Counted from the first letter of the stretch, positions 27,641 through 41,523 are shown. The stretch: 64,000 bases of DNA from Methanoculleus marisnigri JR1 (GCF_000015825.1 NC_009051.1:248001-312000); one strand, 5' to 3'. Notes: a model not told the origin generated them from the sequence alone. A program made the numbers and translations.

Positions 27641-29451
27641 GACAGTCACGTGTCTTCGTTGACGGAGCCCTTATCGGGCTTGTGGACGACCCGCGGGAAC
27701 TGGTCGAGCGGATGCGCGAAATGCGCCGGCACGGCGAGATCTCCTCCGAGGTCAACGTATCCTACAAGGACTTCAACAACGACGTCATCATCCATACCGA
27801 TCGCGGCAGGGCACGCCGGCCGCTGATCGTGGTCAAAGGCGGTGTTCCGCAGGTAACCGACGACGATATCGAGCGTCTCCGAAACGGCGAGACAATCTTC
27901 GAGGACGTGGCGCGGAAGGGCGCGATCGAGTTCGTCGACGCCGAAGAGGAGGAAGACCTCTTCATCGCCATCAACGAGGCGGACCTCACCCCCGAGCACA
28001 CGCATCTCGAGATCGATCCCTCGCTCATCCTGGGTATCGGTGCGGCGCACGTCCCGTTCCCCGAGCACAACGCCAGTCCCCGTGTCACCATGGGTGCCGG
28101 GATGGTCAAGCAGGCGCTCGGCTTTGCGGCATCGAACATGAAACTCCGCCCCGACACCCGGGGACACATGCTCCACTACGGCCAGAAGCCGCTCACCTTC
28201 ACCCAGACATCCGATGTGATCGGCTCCGACGATCGGCCCGCGGGCCAGAACTTCGTCGTCGCCATCATCTCGTATGAAGGGTTCAACATTGAGGATGCGC
28301 TGATCATCAACAAGGCCTCCATCGACCGCGGCCTCGGGCGTTCGCACTTCTTCCGCACCTACGACGGCGAAGAGCGGCGATACCCCGGCGGCCAGGTCGA
28401 CCGGATCGAGATCCCGGACGAAGAGGTCTCCGGCGCGCACGGTGCCGAGTTCTACGCGAACCTGGACATCGACGGCGTCATCAACCCCGAGACGGTCGTC
28501 CGCGAGAAAGACGTGCTGATCGGCAAGACCTCCCCGCCCCGGTTCCTCGAAGAGCCTACGAGCGAGTTGATCGCCGTCGAAAAACGGCGCGACACCTCGG
28601 TCACGATGCGGAGCAACGAGCACGGTATCGTGGACACCGTCATCATCACCGAGGGCGAGAACTCCTCGCGCCTGGTGAAGGTCAGGACCCGTGACCTCCG
28701 GGTGCCGGAGGTCGGCGACAAGTTCGCTTCCCGGCACGGTCAGAAGGGCGTCATCGGGCTGATCCAGCCTTCGGCGGATATGCCGTTCACCGAGTCGGGC
28801 ATGACGCCCGACCTGATCATCAACCCCCACGCCGTCCCGAGCCGTATGACCATCGGGCACATGCTCGAGATGCTGGGCGGCAAGGTCGGCTCGCTCGAAG
28901 GGCACCGGATCAACGCGACCGCGTTCCGCGGCGAACGCGAGACGGCTCTGCGGAGTTCACTCAAAGAACTCGGTTTTTCGCACAACGGCCGCGAAGTCAT
29001 GTACGACGGTATCACCGGCCGGCAGTTTGCGGCCGACATCTACATCGGCGTCATCTACTACCAGAAACTCTACCACATGGTATCGAGTAAGATGCACGCG
29101 CGGTCGCGCGGCCCCGTGCAGGTGCTCACCCGCCAGCCGACCGAAGGACGTGCCCGCGAGGGTGGTCTCCGGTTCGGTGAGATGGAGCGGGACGTGATGA
29201 TCGGCCACGGCGCGGCCATGGCCTTAAAAGAACGTCTCCTCGATGAGTCGGACAAGGTGACCCAGTGGGTCTGCGCGAAGTGCGGTATGGTGGCGATGGT
29301 CGACCGGAAGAGGAAGGTGACGCGGTGCCTTGCCTGCGGCGGTGAGACCGATATCTACCCTGTCGAGATGAGCTACGCATTCAAGCTCCTCCTCGACGAG
29401 ATGAAGAGCATGGGCATCGCTCCCCGCCTGAGACTCGACGATATGGTGTAA
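27637..29451 (+). CDS. rpoB1: RNA polymerase subunit B' (copy 1)
   Basis: This is the C-terminal half of the split B subunit and forms part of the active centre and clamp. The 604 residues include [25 protein letters not shown] conserved sequence near 210, [13 protein letters not shown] near 365, and a C-terminal zinc site CAKCG ... CLACGG near 545-570. The start overlaps the rpoB2 stop. Confidence 0.96.
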   Translation: MRQSRVFVDGALIGLVDDPRELVERMREMRRHGEISSEVNVSYKDFNNDVIIHTDRGRARRPLIVVKGGVPQVTDDDIERLRNGETIFEDVARKGAIEFVDAEEEEDLFIAINEADLTPEHTHLEIDPSLILGIGAAHVPFPEHNASPRVTMGAGMVKQALGFAASNMKLRPDTRGHMLHYGQKPLTFTQTSDVIGSDDRPAGQNFVVAIISYEGFNIEDALIINKASIDRGLGRSHFFRTYDGEERRYPGGQVDRIEIPDEEVSGAHGAEFYANLDIDGVINPETVVREKDVLIGKTSPPRFLEEPTSELIAVEKRRDTSVTMRSNEHGIVDTVIITEGENSSRLVKVRTRDLRVPEVGDKFASRHGQKGVIGLIQPSADMPFTESGMTPDLIINPHAVPSRMTIGHMLEMLGGKVGSLEGHRINATAFRGERETALRSSLKELGFSHNGREVMYDGITGRQFAADIYIGVIYYQKLYHMVSSKMHARSRGPVQVLTRQPTEGRAREGGLRFGEMERDVMIGHGAAMALKERLLDESDKVTQWVCAKCGMVAMVDRKRKVTRCLACGGETDIYPVEMSYAFKLLLDEMKSMGIAPRLRLDDMV

Positions 29452-29472
29452 GAAAGGGGGCACAATCAAACT

Positions 29473-33290
<3,818 letters not shown>

Positions 33291-33301
33291 GAGAAATCAT
33301 A

Positions 33302-33589
33302 ATGGACTTTAATGCTTCACTACGCAAAGCCGTGAAGACTGGTACCGTGTTCCTGGGCCGAAACAAGACCCGGGAATCCATCGAGGCAGGCAAGGCCAAA
33401 CTTGTCGTGGTTGCCAGGAACAGCCCGGAATCCGTTAAAAATCTGGTGAATGAGATCGATATCCCTGTCTACGCCTACGAAGGCTCGAGCGTCCAGCTCG
33501 GGAAAGCCTGCGGCATGCCGTACGTCGTCAGTGCGCTCGCCGTGATCGAGCCAGGCGAATCCGATATCCTGAGTGCTGCGAGAGTGTAG
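33302..33589 (+). CDS. rpl30e: ribosomal protein L30e (copy 1)
   Basis: This is a large-subunit ribosomal protein of the L7Ae/L30e/S12e RNA-binding fold. The 95 residues include LRKAVKTGTVFLGRNKTRES and AKLVVVARNSPESVKNLV, typical of L30e. It lies in its usual place between rpoA2 and nusA. Confidence 0.95.
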   Translation: MDFNASLRKAVKTGTVFLGRNKTRESIEAGKAKLVVVARNSPESVKNLVNEIDIPVYAYEGSSVQLGKACGMPYVVSALAVIEPGESDILSAARV

Positions 33590-33592
33590 ACG

Positions 33593-34042
33593 ATGCCACA
33601 GGTCACGCTGACTGAGGAGTGCATGCGCCTCATCTCCCAGTTCGAGAGCCTTACCGGCGCAGGCAGCCGCGATTGCATCGTCGATAACCGCAACGAGCGG
33701 ATAATCTTCGTGATCAATCCCGGCGATATGGGACTCGCCATCGGCAAGAGCGGGTCGAGCATCAAGAAGGCTTCCGACGTGATGGGGAAGCGCATCGAGG
33801 TCGTGGAATACTCTGCGGACCCGAGCCAGTTCCTCCGGAACTGCTTCCTTCCTGCTCAGGTCACCGGTATCGACTTCGACACGGACGAGGAGGATCAGCA
33901 GATCGCCCTTATCGATGTCCGGGACGAGGATCGGGGCCTTGCCATCGGCAAAGCGGGGAAGAATATCTTCAAGGCAAAAGTTCTCGCGCAGCGCCAGCAT
34001 GACATCGCCGATGTCCAGCTGATGCAGAACGATTCTGCCTGA
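33593..34042 (+). CDS. nusA: NusA-like KH-domain transcription factor (copy 1)
   Basis: This is the archaeal NusA homologue, made of two KH domains only, without the N-terminal polymerase-binding part of bacterial NusA. The 149 residues carry two GxxG loops: GLAIGKSGSSIKKA near 44-57 and GLAIGKAGKNIFKAK near 114-128. It ends the polymerase operon here; a T6 tract follows. Ribosomal genes for S12 and S7, often next in other euryarchaea, are absent. Confidence 0.94.
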   Translation: MPQVTLTEECMRLISQFESLTGAGSRDCIVDNRNERIIFVINPGDMGLAIGKSGSSIKKASDVMGKRIEVVEYSADPSQFLRNCFLPAQVTGIDFDTDEEDQQIALIDVRDEDRGLAIGKAGKNIFKAKVLAQRQHDIADVQLMQNDSA

Positions 34043-34046
34043 ACAC

Positions 34047-34057
34047 CTTTTTTGAAG
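34047..34057 (+). terminator. T-rich terminator after nusA (copy 1)
   Basis: ACCTTTTTTGA follows the nusA stop by a few bases. It probably ends the RNA polymerase operon, since the next gene has its own TATA box at 34169-34180. An identical site lies at 49767-49777. Confidence 0.5.
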
Positions 34058-34204
34058 TAATCCGGCAACCTCCCCGACGAGGAGTGTCCCGGGGCGGCAG
34101 GTAGTATCTCCCGAACAGTTCTCCCGGGGGCGATTTGCGGGGAGGCTTCGAGTGCGCTCCTGCCCGGAAATTATTTATACTGGTATGTGCCCCATGAGAT
34201 TCCC

Positions 34205-35671
34205 ATGAACGGAGTCCCCGCCCGGATAGTGAAGCCTGCCCTGGCTGCGGCAGAACCGGCGAACAGAGTGCGTGGAGTTCCCGGACCCCGGAGGGCGGCA
34301 CCGTTGAGGTCTCTTCTCCTCGCTATTGTGGTTCTGGTGCTCTGCATCGGCATGCTCGCTCCTCTTGCATCCGCTCTCCCCGGCTCCGACGAGAACGGCA
34401 CCGCCGATGCACCGGGCGAGAAGCTTGCCGATAAAAAAGCGCCGATCACGCCTGCAGAGAGCCTGGATCCTGAAGAACAGGACGAAAAGATCCTGTCGAA
34501 TTCTACCGGGGCGACGGTTGGAAACGGCAACGAGACCGCCGATGCGGAGACGAATGGGACGCTGACGGCAGCGCCGTCCCAGAATGCAACAACCACCACT
34601 GAACCCACCGCGACGAAGACCGCCGTTGCCGACGACAAGAAGAAAAAGAAGAGTGCGAACCCGACACCCACCCTGGAGCGGTATGCTCCCCCGCGACCGA
34701 GCGCGACGATGGCGAAATCGCACTATTCTCAAGACCGGCCGCTGGTTCAGAGCGACCACCAGATGATCCTCCCTGGATCGTCGTACACCCCCGAGGAGAA
34801 CGAGACCGGGATACCGTCCGCCGTCGCCGTACCGCGCGACGGCCTGCTCGTCAGGGGTATCGGGGTGCTCCTCGACCGGACACCCGAAGACGTCGTCCTT
34901 ACCCGGAGCGGGGTGGAGATAGCGAATCTCGACTGGCTGCTCGACCCGGCGATGCGCCTGGGCAGTCGGCACCCGCGGGCGGTCCTGGAGGGGGAGACAT
35001 TCACCGTCATCGTGACGGTCGAGGCCAGGAACGTGACGGTCACGGAGGAGAACCCTGCCTACGTCGTCCTGGTGCCGCCCCCGGACGAGACCGGGGTCTA
35101 TGAGATCACGCGGACCCGTGAGTTCCAGACCCTCGGGGACGGGGAACGCGGCGTCTGGGAGTTTACGGTCGTCACCCGTACCGGGAGGCTGACGCTTGCG
35201 AACCTCACCCTTCCCGAGGAGCGGCTGGTCACCAACCTGACGTCGAACCCCAACCTCTTCGCCTTCCAGGCATACGCTCTTGCCGGCGACCAGGAGGTGC
35301 CTTCATCGGGCTTCTCCGACCCGGTGCTCGCCATCCGGCCTGAGGGGGATGCGGGCGCGGCGGAGGAGTCTTCCCTCCCCGGACTCTACGCGCTTTCGGG
35401 CGTCGAGAACTCGACGCTCAGTCCGTCGGAGACGATGGCCGGGGCGTGGGCGCGGGGCGTCGACCACGATGCGATCGTTGCCGCGGCGGTCGGGGACCTC
35501 GAGATCTTGAACGGTCTTGGGAAGGAGGAGTTGGCGGCCATTTATGATCTGGAAGGGGGAGGAGAGGGTGGAGCGGGTGGAGACCCGTCTGCATCCTCGC
35601 CGTCGATATTCGACCAGATCATGGAGTTCTTCCGGGGGCTGTTCGGGATGAACCAGGAACGTGCTTCGTGA
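34205..35671 (+). CDS. secreted or surface-anchored protein of unknown function (copy 1)
   Basis: The 488 residues start with a basic leader and a hydrophobic segment at about 36-57 (LLLAIVVLVLCIGMLAPLAS) ending in an Ala-Ser-Ala site, as in Sec signal peptides. A Thr/Asn/Ala-rich, lysine-spotted linker follows (about 60-160) with many N-x-S/T sequons. A beta-rich domain is at about 200-380 and a hydrophilic tail at the end. A TATA box (AATTATTTATAC, 34169-34180) sits so close that ATG 34205 is probably near-leaderless; GTG at 34187 would lie before the expected transcript start. I do not recognise a family. Confidence 0.75.
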   Translation: MNGVPARIVKPALAAAEPANRVRGVPGPRRAAPLRSLLLAIVVLVLCIGMLAPLASALPGSDENGTADAPGEKLADKKAPITPAESLDPEEQDEKILSNSTGATVGNGNETADAETNGTLTAAPSQNATTTTEPTATKTAVADDKKKKKSANPTPTLERYAPPRPSATMAKSHYSQDRPLVQSDHQMILPGSSYTPEENETGIPSAVAVPRDGLLVRGIGVLLDRTPEDVVLTRSGVEIANLDWLLDPAMRLGSRHPRAVLEGETFTVIVTVEARNVTVTEENPAYVVLVPPPDETGVYEITRTREFQTLGDGERGVWEFTVVTRTGRLTLANLTLPEERLVTNLTSNPNLFAFQAYALAGDQEVPSSGFSDPVLAIRPEGDAGAAEESSLPGLYALSGVENSTLSPSETMAGAWARGVDHDAIVAAAVGDLEILNGLGKEELAAIYDLEGGGEGGAGGDPSASSPSIFDQIMEFFRGLFGMNQERAS

Positions 35672-35732
35672 GTGGGGACGGGTACTCCTTTTCCCCGGTT
35701 CCTGTCTGGACGCCCGATCAACCTCCGCTCTT

Positions 35733-36770
35733 TCAGAGCGTCGGTTCTCTGAACCTCTTCCAGAGATACGCGAGCCCGAAGCACCCCGAGAGCATCATGT
35801 CCCCGAAGGGCGCCGCCTGGTAGGCCTCCGGCAGCAGCCTGAGCCGGTTCGGGCCGGTGACCGCCACGGCACCCGTGGCGAGGGGCTTTCTGATCGCCGC
35901 CCCGTGACCGCCGTCGTCGAAGACTTCCTCCGTGGTCAGGGTGCCGTCGGCGAGCCGCCTGATGTAGTCCTGCAGTTTCGCAGGATCGAGCGCGCCGGTG
36001 TGGTGCTCGAAGAGGCCGTGGATCTCCCGTCCTTTCAGGGTGAAGCAGAGGGTGTGCCCGTTCCCGGCGTTGACGAGGGTCACCCCGGTCTTTGCCATGC
36101 GCCGAACCTGCGGGTCGCAGAGCGCCCCGATGAGGGCGGCCGGCCCGGTGTCGGTGACGAACGCTCCCGGTGCCTGGCTCAGGACAGCCTGCATCCGGGT
36201 CATATCGGCGATTGGGGGGTCGCTCGCGAGCGAGAGGAGGTCCCAATCCCCGGCGTCCAGTCGCTCCCGCATCAGTTCGAACCGGTGGATGCGGTTGCTC
36301 CGGTGCGGGGAGTAGCCGTGATCCTGGACCGCTATCGCCACGTTCTGTGGGTAGTCCACGCCGAAGAGGGAGAGCGCCTGCCTGAGTTCCGGTTCCATAT
36401 AGTCGGTGGTGCGGACGACCGCCGCGTCTCCCGGAGGGGCAGTGCGGATCTCAACTCCAAGCGCCCGCACCCGTTCCGGGTCGTCGTGGAGGGTCAGAGC
36501 GGCCTTGGGCGTGGCGTAGACCGGGAGATCTGCCGCCAGGTGCTTCCGTATCGCGCCGGTGTTCGCGCCGCCGCCCATCAGGTACCCGTCCAGGAAGACC
36601 GGGCGCCCCGCCCGGGTCGCCTCCCGGATCTTCGCCGCCGCCACCACGGTCGGGGAGGGGAGGACCAGTTTGATGCTGTTCTCGACCGCCCGGCCGGGCT
36701 CGTAGACCAGGATGTCCTGGGTGCCCCTGCCGACATCGATGGCAAGGAGCGGGGTTTTGAGATCGATCAT
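35733..36770 (-). CDS. DUF1786-family protein (copy 1)
   Basis: The 345 residues begin LAIDVGRGTQDILVYEPG, a phosphate-binding loop like that of the actin/hexokinase (ASKHA) ATPase fold, and contain GAFVTDTGPAALIGAL and VTLVNAGNGHTLCFTL, the second and third glycine-rich loops. This is the DUF1786 family, sometimes labelled as related to pyruvate-formate-lyase activation, with no proven function. It lies downstream of nrdD on the same strand, separated by a 212-bp repeat-bearing gap. Confidence 0.8.
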   Translation of the reverse strand: MIDLKTPLLAIDVGRGTQDILVYEPGRAVENSIKLVLPSPTVVAAAKIREATRAGRPVFLDGYLMGGGANTGAIRKHLAADLPVYATPKAALTLHDDPERVRALGVEIRTAPPGDAAVVRTTDYMEPELRQALSLFGVDYPQNVAIAVQDHGYSPHRSNRIHRFELMRERLDAGDWDLLSLASDPPIADMTRMQAVLSQAPGAFVTDTGPAALIGALCDPQVRRMAKTGVTLVNAGNGHTLCFTLKGREIHGLFEHHTGALDPAKLQDYIRRLADGTLTTEEVFDDGGHGAAIRKPLATGAVAVTGPNRLRLLPEAYQAAPFGDMMLSGCFGLAYLWKRFREPTL

Positions 36771-36982
36771 GGGTGTGCCTCACGCGCTGCCGCTACGTCG
36801 TGCCGGCAGCTCCTACATTAAGTTTTGCTGCGAAGCAAAAAAAGGTGCTCTGCGAAATGCTTTACACAATTTCGCGCGAAGTTTCGTGGCCCTCGTGTGA
36901 GATCGTATCGCTATCTGCACCCGTTAACTCACGCGAAGTGCGAGCGCAGCGAGCTTGAGCACTGAAGGTGTGATGATCCCGG
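36771..36982. repeat. intergenic repeat/hairpin region after nrdD (copy 1)
   Basis: The gap contains a hairpin TTTTGC-TGCGAA-GCAAAA near 36822-36839, the 13-mer AACTCACGCGAAG (36926-36938) also found at 10480-10492, a short hairpin TGCG-AG-CGCA, and the tail TTGAGCACTGAAGGTGTG at 36955-36972. That tail is nearly the same as the TTGAGCACCGTAGGTGTG in the tandem array at 59421-59696. It looks like a degenerate dispersed repeat. Confidence 0.6.
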
Positions 36983-38966
36983 TCAGGCACCTGCCCGGTC
37001 TGCCGCCGGAGAGGTGCCGGCCGTCTTCCCCGTGTCGGGGCGCGCCGGTTTTAGTTCCCGGTACTCCTTCAGGGAAACCGTGAGATCCCGGGTGAAGGCG
37101 AAGTAGCCGATCTGCGTCGTCCGGCAGAGGTTCATCGCCATCTCCATCAGTCCGCGGGGGTCGGGGCGCGCCTCCCCGAGCCATACGTGGAAGATGTTTC
37201 CGCCGTCCACGATGGGGAAGAAGATGTGCTCGATCTCGATCCGTTTCGTGAGCGGAACGGGGGCTCCCGGGGCGATATGCGTCCCGTTGGTGTAGTAGAT
37301 GGGGAGGTCGAGCGTCGTGCCGAGCGTATCGAGCGCCGCATCGGCGTCGCCCTTGACGACCCGGATGGCGTGGTCGCGGAACCGCTCGTCGAGGAGGTCC
37401 GCGACGGCAAACCGCTGCCCGGTTGTCTCTGCCGGGGTGCGGGCGAGGGCGATCGTCATGTTGTGCTTCTGCGAGAGTTCACGGGCGTACATCTCGAGTT
37501 CGGTCATTGCCCGGACGGCGAGACGGAACGCGTCGCGCGACTCATGGAGCTGGTGACCGGTGAAGTGCTGCACCATCTCGTTGACGCCGACCACGCCGAT
37601 GGTGTAGACGAGCCCCTCGAGATCCACGGCAACCGCGCCGCGTTCGCCGGTGTTCGGGTCCTTCGGGCGCTGCATCGCAAACGGCATCCGGCCGTTTGTC
37701 CGGATGTGAGACATCCAGCGGCGCTTGATCCGGAAGAGTTCGACGGCGGTATCCATGAGCGCCTTCAGTTCGGCAAAGAGCCGTTCCTGGTCGCCCTCCG
37801 CCTTGTACGCCGCCCGTGGGCAGTTGATGGACATCACCATCCATGACCCCATCGAGAAGTGCTTCCCTTCCCGGAAGTAGAGTTTGTCCTCGAACTCGTC
37901 GTCCTCGTCGGCGAGGGAGGAGAACTGGTAGGCACAGCATTGATAGCACGAGATCCCCTCGCCGGCGCCCCGGTAGGGAGGGATCTGATTGTCGTAGTAG
38001 GGGGTGCCGTATTTGGACGCGAGTTCGAACGTCATCAGGTAGAGGTCCTGGTAGGTCGGGAGGTCGGGGTGCTCGCGGTTGAACTCCTCGTCCTCGTTAA
38101 GGAAGTCGGGCTCGATGCTGATCTCGGGTTTCGGGAAGGAGAAGGGCTTGCCCCAGTAGTCCCCCTCGAGCATCACCTCCATCAGCGCCTTGAAGAGGAG
38201 CCGGACCTCCCGTTCGAACTCGTTGTAGGTCCGGAGCGGTGCCTGTTCTCCGTTCCAGACCTTGCCGCGGTAGACGCAGGGCTTGTCCTTCCAGAGGGTG
38301 GGGACGCCCGGGGAGAGCTGGACCGACGAGAAGACCACCTGGCCGCCGCGGGCGACCATCATCTGGGTCATCTCGTAGACGAACATCTGCATCAGCTGCT
38401 TGATCTCCTCGTAGTCCATCCCCTCGAAGAAGGGCGCCATGAACGTGAGGAAGTTGTAGTAGCCCTGGCCGCCGGCGAAGTTCGTCTGGGCGGAGCCGAG
38501 CGCCTTGACCGCGTGGAGGACCGCCACCTCGGCCCTCTTCGCGGGGCCGGCGACCGAGGCCTTCGTCCCGTTCCCATCAGGCATCAGGCCGTAGTAGAGG
38601 AAGTAGCGCAGGTCCCAATCCTGGCAAAACGGGCGGGTCCCGAAGTACTCCAGGTCGTGGATGTGGAGATCGCCGCGGAGGTGGTGGTCCGCAAGGTCCG
38701 GGGGGAGCTGCAGGAGGTACTGCTCCTTGCTGATCTTGTCCGCCTTCTTCTTGTGGGATGTCTCGGCGTTCTCCTGGAGGTTGGCGTTGTCGTGCGCCTC
38801 GAATCCCCGTCCCACATCGATGAGGTGCGCGTCGAAGACCGGGGTTCCCACCCGGGTGCAGACGTTGCGGTAGGGGACGAGGCCGCGCTCGAGGAGCGTC
38901 ATGTTGACGATCTCGCGGATGAGGGGGCCGGAGAGCGACTGGAGGCCCAGCATCTGGATCTTCCTC
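36983..38966 (-). pseudogene. nrdD: nrdD truncated at the duplication junction (copy 1)
   Basis: This is the 3' part of nrdD left by the duplication. It keeps NrdD residues from R72 onward, identical to the intact gene at 52703-54898, and has lost the first 71 residues, which contain most of the ATP-cone. A new ATG at 38983 inside the attached minD sequence gives a 666-residue open frame with six foreign residues (MISFFS) ahead of R72, so a shortened protein could be made. Transcription could come from the minD promoter of copy 2. It has catalytic Cys but no allosteric cone. Confidence 0.85.
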
Positions 38967-39314
38967 GAGAAGAAGGAAATCACAACGGTCGGTGAGATCG
39001 CACATCACGTCTCTAAGCCGTTCCGGGTTCGCGTTCTGGAACCCCTGGAGCGAAAGGCCGCTGGGTACTACCTTGAGACCGTACGGCCCCACGTACATTG
39101 CATCCTGGATTGACGCCGTCCCTGCCAGAACCTCGTGGAGCGTGATCGGGGTCTCTGCAAGCCCCAATACCAGCCCGAGATTGGCCATCCCGACATCCGT
39201 ATCGACGATACACGTTTCCCTGCCATGCTGAGCCAGTGCTGTTCCCAGGTTTGCGGTAACGGTCGTCTTCCCGGTTCCGCCTTTTCCGGAGGCGATAGTG
39301 TAGGCCCTGATCAT
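38965..39314 (-). pseudogene. minD: minD 5' fragment fused out of frame to nrdD
   Basis: The first 116 residues of the MinD-like ATPase, including the P-loop, are repeated here and then joined to nrdD in a different reading frame. The open frame continues to 38577 (245 residues from ATG 39314), with a proline/arginine-rich tail that is only a shadow frame of nrdD. The junction is at 38965/38966 with the shared dinucleotide TC. It keeps the minD promoter near 39358-39368. Confidence 0.9.
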
Positions 39315-39651
39315 CCAAACCCGTCTCAAGGATAGATCGTAGTTTTCAAACATAAACTTATTTATTTGCCCCTCTAGCTTGGAGGAGATAAATGCAATTT
39401 TTGAAGGTGGAAATACTTTTTCTCGGAAAAGCCTGAATGGAAAATGTCTGGAGCTTTTCCATGGCCTGATTTCACGATTATATCGCGGGCCTGGTCGAGT
39501 TGCGGCAACCGGAGTTCTTCGTTTCAGGGACTGCGATTCCCTATTGGGCGTGGTAAAAGCGAGTTGGCAAAGTGGTTCGATGCAATGCAGATTCGATATT
39601 CATATATGATGCGACGCAGATACCTCAATGAGATATCTCGGGGTTAATCTG
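39315..39651. other. divergent intergenic region (copy 2)
   Basis: This is identical to 23595-23931. The minus-strand promoter near 39358-39368 now reads into the minD'-'nrdD junction, while the plus-strand promoter at 39595-39608 serves the second Roadblock gene. Confidence 0.6.
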
Positions 39652-40032
39652 ATGAGCCGTCATCCCTTCATGGAAGAGAGTGCCCAAAGGCACATCGATG
39701 AGATCCAGTCCGTTGTCGGTGTTGCTGCATGCGCTCTCGTATCCAGTGAAGGCAGAATTTTGGGTAAACGCTTCCCGGAAGGTGACCTCACATCGTCGCT
39801 CTGCGCAGCAATGTGCGCAACGGTCCTCGCATCGGCAGAGGCGGCCTGCGGCAGCGTCAACATGGAGCGCCCGTTCCTGGTCACCGTTACCTCAGCCGAC
39901 GCTACAATCCTCATCGTGAGCGTCGGGGAGGCCGCCCTGATCACAGCGGTAATTGATAAGTCAGCGGATCTACCCACAGTACAGAGACAGTTATTGGATA
40001 TAGCAGTCAGGATCGGAGAGGAGGAGGCATGA
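39652..40032 (+). CDS. Roadblock/LC7-domain protein (copy 2)
   Basis: This is an exact second copy of the 126-residue Roadblock protein at 23932-24312, with the same promoter and ribosome binding site. In this copy the divergent minD is broken, so Roadblock and response regulator are present twice against one whole MinD-like gene. Confidence 0.85.
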   Translation: MSRHPFMEESAQRHIDEIQSVVGVAACALVSSEGRILGKRFPEGDLTSSLCAAMCATVLASAEAACGSVNMERPFLVTVTSADATILIVSVGEAALITAVIDKSADLPTVQRQLLDIAVRIGEEEA

Positions 40033-40667
40033 TGTATACGATATTGGTTGTCGACGATAGCCCCATGATCGTCGACGTTTTTGTTACCATGCTGGAGCGT
40101 GGCGGCTATCGGCCGATCACCGCTTTCAGTGGCGAGGAGTGTCTTGAGGCCCTGAATGCGACCCCTCCTGACCTGGTACTTCTGGATATCATGATGGAGC
40201 CGATGGACGGCTGGGAGACGCTCGAGCGGATCAAGACCGACCCCGCAACGCGGGATATCCCCGTCCTCATGCTGACCGCAAAACCTCTCACGCCCGAAGA
40301 GGCGAACGAATACGGTTCCTACATAGAGGACTATATCCTCAAGCCCACCACCCATCACCAGCTCTACGAGGCCATCGAGCACGTGCTGGCGCGCCGGCAC
40401 TCCATCGCCGCCGACATCGAGCGGGCGCGCGAAGCCGGCGTGGACTCGCACCTCGTCGACGAGTACGAACGTCTCGCAAAAAGCGTCGATATCAACCGCC
40501 GCCTCTTAAAGATTTTAGAGACCACTTACAGCATCAAGGATGCCCGGGCGGGCATGGGCGAGGACATCACGAGGGCCATAAAGAGCATGGCGGTGAGCAT
40601 CAAGATTCAGGAAGAGCGGCTGAATCAGGTTCGCAACCAGTTTGAAGAGCTCTTCGTGGCGCGTTGA
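40029..40667 (+). CDS. response regulator with helical output domain (copy 2)
   Basis: This is an exact second copy of the protein at 24309-24947. The receiver residues D9, D10, D53, T83 and K105 are all kept. It overlaps the Roadblock stop by ATGA as in copy 1. Confidence 0.9.
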   Translation: MMYTILVVDDSPMIVDVFVTMLERGGYRPITAFSGEECLEALNATPPDLVLLDIMMEPMDGWETLERIKTDPATRDIPVLMLTAKPLTPEEANEYGSYIEDYILKPTTHHQLYEAIEHVLARRHSIAADIERAREAGVDSHLVDEYERLAKSVDINRRLLKILETTYSIKDARAGMGEDITRAIKSMAVSIKIQEERLNQVRNQFEELFVAR

Positions 40668-40750
40668 TCGTCCTCGCTCTCAACATCGAAGTTTTTGCGT
40701 CCTGTTCGGGCTCGATCGCTTCGGATCCCTGCTCCCGCCCTTTTCTGTCC

Positions 40751-41182
40751 TTAGTAGCCATCTGCGCGTTCCCGCTTCCCGATATAGACGATCGCGGTCG
40801 TCAGCACGAGGATCGCCGCGAGTGTCATCCCGATATCGATGGGTTCGACGGGTTCGACCCCGAAGGTCAGCACCCGCCGCACCATTGCGGTGATGCCTGC
40901 AATCAGGATCGGCGTCACGAGCACTTTGTTGGTTCTGAAATACGCCGTCACCGTCTCCAGGATCTCAACGATGATGAGGGTCAGAAGGAGCGCGTGCAGC
41001 ACCCCGAGTATGCCCTGCGTCATGTCTTCGGCGTGAATGAGCGCCGCTACCTGGAGAACGACATCATAGAACGAGAAGATCGCGAGCAGGGAGAGCGAGA
41101 TGGCGATGAGCAGGTATATGCCCAGCGTTACCCATGATATGGCGGATATGGCCTTATCTGCATGGGATTTAGAGGGAATCAT
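40751..41182 (-). CDS. PsiE-family membrane protein (copy 2)
   Basis: This is an exact second copy of the four-helix PsiE-like protein at 25031-25462, with its TATA box at 41206-41216 intact. Confidence 0.85.
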   Translation of the reverse strand: MIPSKSHADKAISAISWVTLGIYLLIAISLSLLAIFSFYDVVLQVAALIHAEDMTQGILGVLHALLLTLIIVEILETVTAYFRTNKVLVTPILIAGITAMVRRVLTFGVEPVEPIDIGMTLAAILVLTTAIVYIGKRERADGY

Positions 41183-41321
41183 GGGGCACCCTGATCCGGG
41201 GAATACGTATATAAACAGGATGTTCGAGGAGCATTAAACATTCCGGTAGGTCTGCAGTGGGTTGATAATTGAAAGGTTTATATCGTTAGACTGCGAATGA
41301 TATGATACGCCTGCAAGTAAG

Positions 41322-41331
41322 TTATTTATAC
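41322..41331 (+). promoter_or_regulatory. TATA box upstream of tRNA-Lys/rpo operon (copy 2)
   Basis: The sequence is the same as at 25602-25611, so the second polymerase operon keeps its promoter and should be transcribed. Confidence 0.55.
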
Positions 41332-41371
41332 TATTCTCGCATTGTAATAATGCTGGATGGCAGTACGCGCG

Positions 41372-41445
41372 GGGTCTATAGCTCAGTTAGGTAGAGCGCC
41401 TGGCTTTTAACCAGGTGGTCGGGGGTTCAAATCCCCTTGGGCCCG
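41372..41445 (+). tRNA. tRNA-Lys (anticodon TTT), copy 2
   Basis: This is identical to the tRNA at 25652-25725 and fully foldable, so this tRNA-Lys gene is doubled in the window. Confidence 0.95.
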
Positions 41446-41523
41446 TTGCCATGGGCGATGTCTATGGATTTTAACAAGGTGATGTATCTGATACGCAACT
41501 TTTTCGTCGGTGAGGTGTAGGTG

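Noticed and set aside
36771..36982. Missing glycyl-radical tail of NrdD in another frame after its stop
   Set aside because: I read the minus strand here and found repeat-like sequence, no CxxC pairs and no RVxGY motif.
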